A stretch of DNA of 11,243 nt from assembly GCA_018303225.1 (NCBI GenBank), contig JAGVYO010000012.1, positions 1-11,243 of the forward strand, written 5' to 3'. Source of the stretch: Candidatus Woesearchaeota archaeon. Lineage in GTDB: Archaea; Nanobdellota; Nanobdellia; Woesearchaeales; JAGVYO01. Of the stretch, positions 6,895 to 11,243 are shown piece by piece. The notes below the pieces were generated by a model. It saw only the letters and a list, made by a program, of their open reading frames with translations, was not told where the DNA came from and did not search any database. Each line of letters opens with the position of its first letter. The first letter of the stretch is position 1. A program made the position numbers and the translations under genes.

Positions 6895-6916
6895 GCATCC
6901 TGAAAATACCCCCCTT

Positions 6917-7273
6917 ATGACAGAACTGATAGCCTGTTTATCTTCGGGAAAGGGAACGTGGGCCCATGTCGCCAAAGTCATCGAAGGATATCCGTGGGAA
7001 AGGGTCTTTCTTGTTGGAGACAAATTCGCCAGAGAAAAGTTCCAGGTGCGGCCCAATACGGAATTCATCGAGGTGGATTTCAGCCGGTTCCTGACGGAGC
7101 TGATTGCAGACGTGAAAAGCAAGCTGGAAGGAAAGATAAAAGGTCTGGAAGTCGGGGTAAACCTCATCTCCGGAGAGGGAAAGGAGCATATGGCCATCCT
7201 GGCTGCACTGCTGAAATTGGGAATTGGCGTGCGTTTTGTGGCCCTTACCCCGAAAGGGGTGCAGGAGATCTAA
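6917..7273 (+). CDS. Small Rossmann/CARF-like domain protein, function unknown
   Basis: 118 residues, no TM segment or signal peptide, probably cytoplasmic. The pattern alternates strands and helices: strand LIACLSS (4-10) followed by a glycine-rich turn SGKGTWAH (10-17), strand ERVFLVG (28-34), strand EFIEVD (49-54), a helix 58-71, strand GVNLIS (80-85) followed by GEGKEHMAILAALL (86-99), and strand VRFVAL (105-110). A strand leading into G-x-GK and then a helix of small residues resembles the ligand-binding motif of CARF domains, which sense cyclic oligoadenylates in type III CRISPR systems. That is a fold-level resemblance only; no effector domain is attached and no cas gene is in the window. 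It starts leaderless and ends with a stop codon that overlaps the stop of the convergent gene. The gene itself is well supported; its function is not. Confidence 0.75.
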   Translation: MTELIACLSSGKGTWAHVAKVIEGYPWERVFLVGDKFAREKFQVRPNTEFIEVDFSRFLTELIADVKSKLEGKIKGLEVGVNLISGEGKEHMAILAALLKLGIGVRFVALTPKGVQEI

Positions 7274-8109
7274 CTATTCGCGGGCTGCATAATCCCGTAG
7301 AAGCCGTACAGCAAGCGGTCGGTGGCCCTGACAAGATCCGTGCCGTTTCCCTGGACAACAATGCAATTGCTGTCATAGATGACCTGGGCCGGTGATTTCT
7401 GCTTAAAATAAACAACCGGCCTGTCCGTGTTGTCGCACGTCATGATGGGACGGGTCTGGCACGGCAGGGTCTTGTTCTCGGAACAGGCCGCGACCGGCAG
7501 TTTCCCCAGCACCTTGATGATGTTCTGGTCAAATTCGCTCACGGCCAATGCGACGTACTGCAGATTCTCGCCTTCCGGATCGAAGGTGATGAAATACTCA
7601 ATCTCTTCGTTGAATAACGGGTCGTCCAGCCTGCCGGCCGCCTGGATGCCCTCAAGTTCCCGCGGACCATAGTGCAGCGGGATGCTGTATTGCTCGGTGC
7701 CCGTCGGATTCTGGATCAGGGTGTACCATAGACCATCGAGTTCGACAAAACTGAATTGGTTGTACACATACCCTTCCTCCGGGTCCAGCTTGCCCTGAAG
7801 GTTAAGGGCATGAAGATCCTCAATGGTCTGCGGCCGCTCCACAGCAACATTCTTGAAAAACAAAAAGACCACGATGAAGGCCGCGACCACCGCAACCAAT
7901 GCAAAAATGCTCCATAGCAGTATTTTTTCCGAGCCTTTTTTCGGCGCTTCCGGACTTTCCGGAGCAGCCTGCTTTTCAGATGGAATTTCTTCGCTCCCCC
8001 CGTGATCTGCCAATTCCTTTTTTTGCGCATCAAACTCTTCCCGGGTAATTACGCCCTCTTCAAGACTTTTTTCCAACGCTTTCAGCTTTTTTTCGTTTTT
8101 GGGGTGCAT
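7270..8109 (-). CDS. Membrane-anchored protein with N-terminal SHOCT-like segment and cysteine-containing ectodomain
   Basis: 279 residues, not matched to a named family. Residues 7-34 (LKALEKSLEEGVITREEFDA...) look like a SHOCT domain, a short helical-hairpin oligomerisation module. A Pro/Glu-rich linker (38-60) and one TM helix (about 63-85) follow, so the N-terminus should be cytoplasmic and residues 86-279 outside. The ectodomain has YNQFSF (116-121), W128, PIMTC (221-225), VVYF (232-235) and SNCIVV (247-252), ending in DRLLYGFYGIM (264-274). Cys225 and Cys249 are shared with the paralogue at 8112-8693 and could pair; Cys209 and Cys217 are extra. Sequons ENKT and GNGT suggest glycosylation. 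It starts 2 nt after the upstream paralogue's stop, so they form an operon. A role in envelope sensing or assembly is only inferred. Confidence 0.8.
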   Translation of the reverse strand: MHPKNEKKLKALEKSLEEGVITREEFDAQKKELADHGGSEEIPSEKQAAPESPEAPKKGSEKILLWSIFALVAVVAAFIVVFLFFKNVAVERPQTIEDLHALNLQGKLDPEEGYVYNQFSFVELDGLWYTLIQNPTGTEQYSIPLHYGPRELEGIQAAGRLDDPLFNEEIEYFITFDPEGENLQYVALAVSEFDQNIIKVLGKLPVAACSENKTLPCQTRPIMTCDNTDRPVVYFKQKSPAQVIYDSNCIVVQGNGTDLVRATDRLLYGFYGIMQPANS

Positions 8110-8111
8110 GG

Positions 8112-8693
8112 TCAGATGATACCAAGAATGCCGTAGAGCAGCCGGTCCTTCAGGCGTGTCATGTCAAAAGACTGGGAGGCTTCGGCAATCACGCAATTTC
8201 CATCGGTGTAGATCCTTGTCCGATTTCCTTCTTTAAAATAAAGCACCGGTACAAAGGAATTAGCATTTTCACAGGTGATCACCGGCAGGCTGAATTCATT
8301 CGGCTCCGTGAGGCCTTGCCGCACATAGATATTGTGGAAGTTCAGCATCTCGCCCAGCTGGTACTGCGCCAGCGCCGCTTCCTGGGTCAGCGTGGCATTT
8401 TCATCCAGCGTGGAATCGATCTGCAATTTGGAACGGAGCAGCGTGAATGCATAGGAATCTGCCTCAATGTCCAGCACATCGGCCGGAAGGTAGTCAAAGA
8501 GGGCTTCCCGCTTTTCCACAAAGGTGGACCATTGGCTGTTGCGCTGGCGGAAGGTGTAATCGTTGTATTTTACCGTGCTGCTCTGGCCGCCGCCGTAGCC
8601 GATAAAAATGAAGGCCACCGAGCTGCTCACCATGATAAAGGCCAGAAAGATGACCAAAGCTTTCTTCCTCCGCTCGACCCTGTCCGCGTCCAT
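8112..8693 (-). CDS. Membrane-anchored protein, paralogue of the following gene
   Basis: 193 residues: a short basic cytoplasmic N-terminus (RVERRKK), one TM helix or uncleaved signal anchor (about 12-33), and an extracytoplasmic domain. Homology with the next gene covers the whole ectodomain: YNDYTF (43-48), W55, PVITC (137-141), VLYF (150-153), GNCVIA (165-170) and DRLLYGILGII (183-193). The shared cysteines are Cys141 and Cys167. It lacks the SHOCT-like N-terminal segment. Sequons ENAT and GNRT lie in the outer part. It is first in a two-gene operon with a leaderless-type promoter divergent from padR, so PadR may control both directions. I do not recognise a characterised family. Confidence 0.78.
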   Translation of the reverse strand: MDADRVERRKKALVIFLAFIMVSSSVAFIFIGYGGGQSSTVKYNDYTFRQRNSQWSTFVEKREALFDYLPADVLDIEADSYAFTLLRSKLQIDSTLDENATLTQEAALAQYQLGEMLNFHNIYVRQGLTEPNEFSLPVITCENANSFVPVLYFKEGNRTRIYTDGNCVIAEASQSFDMTRLKDRLLYGILGII

Positions 8694-8715
8694 ACGGCCC
8701 CGGATGAGGGAGGGA

Positions 8716-8723
8716 TATTTAAA
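8716..8723 (-). promoter_or_regulatory. TATA-like box of the paralogous membrane-protein operon
   Basis: TTTAAATA on the minus strand, centred 26-27 nt before the ATG at 8693, predicting a leaderless transcript. Confidence 0.6.
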
Positions 8724-8754
8724 CGTTTTCTTTGGCGCCGAAGCGAAAAGTTTT

Positions 8755-8772
8755 TATATCGATACCGATATA
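8755..8772. promoter_or_regulatory. Operator-like palindrome 1 in the padR divergent region
   Basis: TATATCG-ATAC-CGATATA, perfect 7-bp arms around a 4-nt centre, between the two divergent promoters. PadR proteins bind AT-rich dyads of this sort as dimers; assignment to the adjacent PadR is inferred. Confidence 0.5.
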
Positions 8773-8774
8773 GA

Positions 8775-8808
8775 GTTAACAATATATCTTAATCAATATA
8801 TCGTTAAC
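8775..8808. promoter_or_regulatory. Operator-like palindrome 2 overlapping the padR core promoter
   Basis: An imperfect 34-bp dyad: GTTAACAATATAT, an 8-nt centre, then ATATATCGTTAAC, with one mismatch in 13-bp arms and GTTAAC at both ends. The right arm overlaps AATATAT (8795-8801), the likely TATA box of padR about 24 nt before its ATG. A repressor bound here would block TBP, so it probably autoregulates padR and the downstream ABC operon. Confidence 0.6.
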
Positions 8809-8821
8809 GACATATGACACT

Positions 8822-9261
8822 ATGATACGCGGACACCTGGGCACATTTGTACTGAGGAGCCTGGCGCAGAAGCCTATGAGCGGCTACTCGCTCATGAAAA
8901 GCATCGGGGCGTCCATCGGCGCTGCGCCCAGCACCGGATCCATGTACCCGCTTCTGGAGAAGATGAAGGCAGAGGGCTTCATCGATGTAAGGAAAGAGGA
9001 GCGCAGCAAGGTCTACTCGCTCAACGACAAGGGAAGAGAAAGGCTGCACGAACTGGGGAAAAACCAGGACGAACTCCTGGACAAGCTCAGGGAAGGGTTC
9101 CGGGCCTTCCATTGCCTTTCGAACAAGGATACTGGCTTCGCGGAGGAGCTGTTCGACAGCCTGAAAAGAGGGGAAGTGCCCTTCAAAGAGATCAACCCAC
9201 GAACCGGAAGGAAATCAAGCGGATCCTGCATAAGACCACCGGGGAGCTCAAGCGATTATGA
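8822..9261 (+). CDS. PadR-family transcriptional regulator, with apparent 1-nt frameshift near the 3' end
   Basis: Winged-helix DNA-binding repressor, predicted to control this ABC operon. From the ATG at 8822 the frame shows MIRGHLGTFVLRSLAQ, SGYSLMK (20-26), the recognition region APSTGSMYPLLEKMKAEGFI (35-54) and wing SKVYSLNDKGRERL (62-75), then a helical dimerisation part. After about residue 125 this frame becomes the shadow of the ABC gene and does not stop until 9496. In the other frame, PTNRKEIKRILHKTTGELKR-L runs to a TGA at 9259-9261 that overlaps the ABC ATG as ATGA, the junction type used by the rest of the operon. One extra C in the CCC at 9196-9198 would join both parts into a 146-residue protein, the normal size for a short PadR. 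This may be an assembly error or a real mutation. Confidence 0.82.
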
Positions 9262-9968
9262 CGAAAAACAACACCGTCATACGGCTGGAGAACGTGTGGA
9301 AGATCTACAGGATGGGCGAAGTAGAGGTGCCGGCGCTGCGCGGCCTGAGCCTCGAGATCAAACGGGGAGAATTTGTGGCCATCATGGGTCCCAGCGGATC
9401 GGGGAAGAGCACGTGCGTGAACATGGTAGGCTGCCTCGATATCCCGACCAAAGGGAATATCTTTCTCGAGCACCGCAATATCGCCCACCTCTCTGAATCG
9501 GATCTGGCGCAGATCCGCGGAAAGCTGATCGGGTTCATCTTCCAGCAGTTCAACCTGATCCCGACGCTTTCGGCTCTGGAGAACGTGATGCTGCCCATGG
9601 TATTCCAGGGCATCCCGCGAAATGAACGCCTGCAGCGGGCCCAGCGGCTGCTGGAGATGGTCGAGCTGAAGGAGCGCATGCACCACCGGCCGTCGGAGCT
9701 GAGCGGCGGCCAGCAGCAGCGCGTCGCCATCGCACGATCGCTGGCCAACGATCCGGAAGTGGTCCTGGCGGATGAACCCACGGGAAATCTTGACTCCAAG
9801 ACCGGATCCACCGTCATGGATTTCCTGAAGCGCCTCCAGAAAGAGGAGAAGAAAACCATCGTCATGGTCACTCACGATGCGTATGTCGCGAAACATGCGG
9901 ATCGTGTTGAGATTTTAAGAGACGGACAAGTCGTCAAAAGCACAATCAACAGGAGGGAAAGAAAATGA
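9258..9968 (+). CDS. ABC transporter ATP-binding protein, MacB/LolD type
   Basis: Cytoplasmic ATPase of 236 residues for an envelope ABC system. All motifs are present: Walker A GPSGSGKST (44-52), Q-loop Gln96 in FIFQQFNLIP, signature LSGGQQQR (148-155), Walker B VVLADE (168-173) followed by PTGNLDS, and the switch histidine in VTHD (His206). The FQQFNLIPTLSALENV and LADEPTGNLDS wording is typical of the MacB/LolD/FtsE branch, whose partners are FtsX-like permeases rather than importers. Its start overlaps the padR stop by ATGA, and its stop overlaps the next start in the same way. In this branch ATP hydrolysis drives a mechanical or extrusion task in the membrane; the cargo here is unknown. 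Confidence 0.93.
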   Translation: MTKNNTVIRLENVWKIYRMGEVEVPALRGLSLEIKRGEFVAIMGPSGSGKSTCVNMVGCLDIPTKGNIFLEHRNIAHLSESDLAQIRGKLIGFIFQQFNLIPTLSALENVMLPMVFQGIPRNERLQRAQRLLEMVELKERMHHRPSELSGGQQQRVAIARSLANDPEVVLADEPTGNLDSKTGSTVMDFLKRLQKEEKKTIVMVTHDAYVAKHADRVEILRDGQVVKSTINRRERK

Positions 9969-11203
9969 ACAAGAGAATCATAATGGTGCTGGCAATGGTA
10001 TTGGTAAGCGTCGTGGCAGCCAAGGCAGCTTTCACGTCGTTCAATGTCGCAGATATCCGCGTCACCCTGGTCAATCAGGAGCCGGATCCCGTAAGCCCGG
10101 GTGACCGTGCGGACCTGCGGTTCAAATTCGAGAATAGGGGTTCTGAGAACGCAAAGGACGTGACCGTGGAGTTCATTGAGAAGTATCCTTTCACGCTGGA
10201 AAACAAGAATGACCGGAGCCGGAAAATAGGATCGTTGAGCGCCCAGCAGACCGGCGACGCGGGCGCGGTGCTGAAATACGGGGTCCGGATAGATTCCGAT
10301 GCGATTGACGGAGAAAATGAGGTCACTTTACGGTACAGGATAGGGGAAGGGGAATGGATCCAGCCAAAAGCATTCAATATCAGCGTCCAGACCGCTGCGC
10401 CCTTATTGAGCATCCAGGCCATCACCATCGAGAAAGGCTATCTCGAGCCCGGCAGGCAGCGGGCCGTGAATTTCGAGATGAAGAACATGGCCTACTCGCT
10501 GCTGCGCAATGTGCGCCTAAGTCTTGATCTCAACAACATCCCCATTTCGCCGGTGGGATCCACCAACGAGCGGATCTACCGCGAGATCACGCCGCGGGAG
10601 GCGTTCAATGTCACCTACCTGCTGCTGGCGGATGCGGATGCCGCCTCGAAAGTGTATAAGGTGCCCCTGGACATAAAATATACCGACAACACCGGCCGAA
10701 ACCAGACCCAGAAGCCGACGGTGGGCCTCATGGTGAAGGAAGTGCCTGATTTCAGCGTAAACCTGGAAGAGACCACGGCATATTATTCCGGCCAGAAAGG
10801 GAAAGTTGTCCTAAGCCTTTCCAACCGAGGAGCCAGCGACATAAAATACGCGTCGATGGAGCTGCTGGAGAGCGAGGATTATGAAATACTGTCGGCGCCG
10901 CGCATCTACATCGGAAACCTGGAAAGCGATGATTTCGAGACCGTGGAGTTTGACGTATTCCTCAAGGCAAAGAAAGGGGATGCATCGCTGCTGGTCAAGG
11001 TGGAGTACAAGGACAGCTTCAATCTGGACCACAGCAAGGTCGAGACGATTCCGCTGACGGTCTACTCAAAAGGGGATGCCAAGAAGTACGGCCTGGTCGC
11101 GGCGAGCAGCAAATCCGGATTCATCGTTGTCCTCCTGATCGTGGCGGGGGCGTATTTCGGCTATCGGAAATGGTGGAAGAACCGGAAGAATCCTAAGAAA
11201 TGA
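9965..11203 (+). CDS. Exported S-layer-like (COG1361-type) beta-domain protein with C-terminal anchor
   Basis: 412 residues. A signal peptide is visible (MNKRIIMVLAMVLVSVVAAKAA, cleavage near 20-22). Three beta-sandwich-like domains follow, at about 31-142, 147-258 and 262-368, each with a CARDB/COG1361-like pattern such as PDPVSPGDRADLRFKFENRG (40-59), EPGRQRAVNFEMKN (161-174) and YYSGQKGKVVLSLSNRG (273-289). A C-terminal TM helix (about 385-400) and a Lys/Arg-rich cytoplasmic tail anchor it. Sequons NIS (138), NVT (215) and NQT (246) fit N-glycosylation outside the cell. GGAGG at 9952-9956, 8 nt before the ATG, is the clearest Shine-Dalgarno in the window. Sandwiched between the ATPase and the probable permease, it is likely an extracytoplasmic subunit of the ABC system, perhaps analogous to the MacA adaptor by position but not by fold. 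Confidence 0.85.
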   Translation: MNKRIIMVLAMVLVSVVAAKAAFTSFNVADIRVTLVNQEPDPVSPGDRADLRFKFENRGSENAKDVTVEFIEKYPFTLENKNDRSRKIGSLSAQQTGDAGAVLKYGVRIDSDAIDGENEVTLRYRIGEGEWIQPKAFNISVQTAAPLLSIQAITIEKGYLEPGRQRAVNFEMKNMAYSLLRNVRLSLDLNNIPISPVGSTNERIYREITPREAFNVTYLLLADADAASKVYKVPLDIKYTDNTGRNQTQKPTVGLMVKEVPDFSVNLEETTAYYSGQKGKVVLSLSNRGASDIKYASMELLESEDYEILSAPRIYIGNLESDDFETVEFDVFLKAKKGDASLLVKVEYKDSFNLDHSKVETIPLTVYSKGDAKKYGLVAASSKSGFIVVLLIVAGAYFGYRKWWKNRKNPKK

Positions 11204-11243
11204 TCAGGGAATACCTGAAGATCAGCCTGGAGAACCTGAAGCA
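11200..11243 (+). CDS. Start of probable ABC permease (cut by window edge)
   Basis: The ATG at 11200-11202 overlaps the preceding TGA (ATGA) and opens a frame reading MIREYLKISLENLK to the window end. A short amphipathic N-terminus of this kind, followed by a TM helix, is typical of MacB/FtsX-like permeases, and the operon already contains the matching ATPase. Only 14 codons are visible, so the call rests mainly on context. Confidence 0.6.
   Translation, partial: MIREYLKISLENLK

Larger units (their letters stand above)
6670..6916. other. Divergent intergenic region
   Basis: 247 bp between the M50 protease (minus) and the CARF-like gene (plus). From left to right it holds the protease TATA box (6693-6700), repeat copy B (6714-6837) with its hairpin, about 50 bp with no recognisable feature, and the TATA box of the plus-strand gene (6888-6894). 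No small open reading frame stands out. Confidence 0.6.

Noticed and set aside
6917..7273. CRISPR-Cas locus suggested by the CARF-like protein
   Set aside because: There are no regularly spaced repeats and no cas genes anywhere in the window.
9261..9496. Extension of the PadR frame to 9496, giving a 224-residue protein
   Set aside because: This part overlaps the ABC ATPase start through its Walker A region in a different frame, and the translation is Arg/Gly/Pro-rich shadow sequence. A 1-nt frameshift explains the gene end better.

Overview
The window looks archaeal. Five transcription units begin with a TATA-like box centred about 24-29 nt before the start codon, which predicts leaderless or nearly leaderless mRNAs. 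The Sec genes are in the order secF-secD, the UMP kinase is of the archaeal type, and there is a surface protein with repeated beta domains and a C-terminal anchor. Compact operons and several small uncharacterised membrane proteins suggest a DPANN-like lineage (Woesearchaeota/Pacearchaeota or relatives). That placement is a guess from protein style, not a phylogeny.

Layout. (1) Positions 4046 down to 1, minus strand: a tight five-gene operon of secF, secD, two consecutive four-TM EamA/SMR-like half-transporters and an archaeal UMP kinase that runs off the left edge. Junctions overlap or are only 1-2 nt apart. (2) Minus strand: pyrG (CTP synthase, with its own promoter and Shine-Dalgarno), and upstream of it a small M50/site-2-protease-type membrane metalloprotease. 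(3) Plus strand 6917-7273: a small Rossmann/CARF-like protein, divergent from the protease. (4) Minus strand 8693 down to 7270: two adjacent membrane-anchored paralogues sharing an extracytoplasmic domain with two conserved cysteines; one carries an N-terminal SHOCT-like segment. (5) Plus strand 8822 to the right edge: a PadR regulator with an apparent 1-nt frameshift near its end, a MacB/LolD-type ABC ATPase, an exported S-layer-like beta-domain protein, and the first codons of what is probably the ABC permease. All three junctions in this operon are 4-nt ATGA overlaps.

How the genes fit together. The window is dominated by envelope functions: protein export (SecDF), intramembrane proteolysis, surface proteins, an ABC efflux/envelope system under PadR control, and a possible lipid or small-molecule flippase pair. 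Pyrimidine nucleotide synthesis (UMP kinase, CTP synthase) is interleaved. N-glycosylation sequons (N-X-S/T) are frequent in the predicted extracytoplasmic parts.

The most unusual non-coding feature is a pair of roughly 125-bp AT-rich intergenic repeats (4111-4237 and 6714-6837). They lie in the same orientation, each just upstream of the core promoter of a minus-strand gene (secF and the M50 protease). Each contains a perfect 10-bp stem, 3-nt loop hairpin, and the two copies differ by a compensatory base-pair change. No CRISPR array, rRNA, tRNA or insertion sequence was seen. The longest gene-free stretches are 4047-4276 and 6670-6916, both under 300 bp and both described below.
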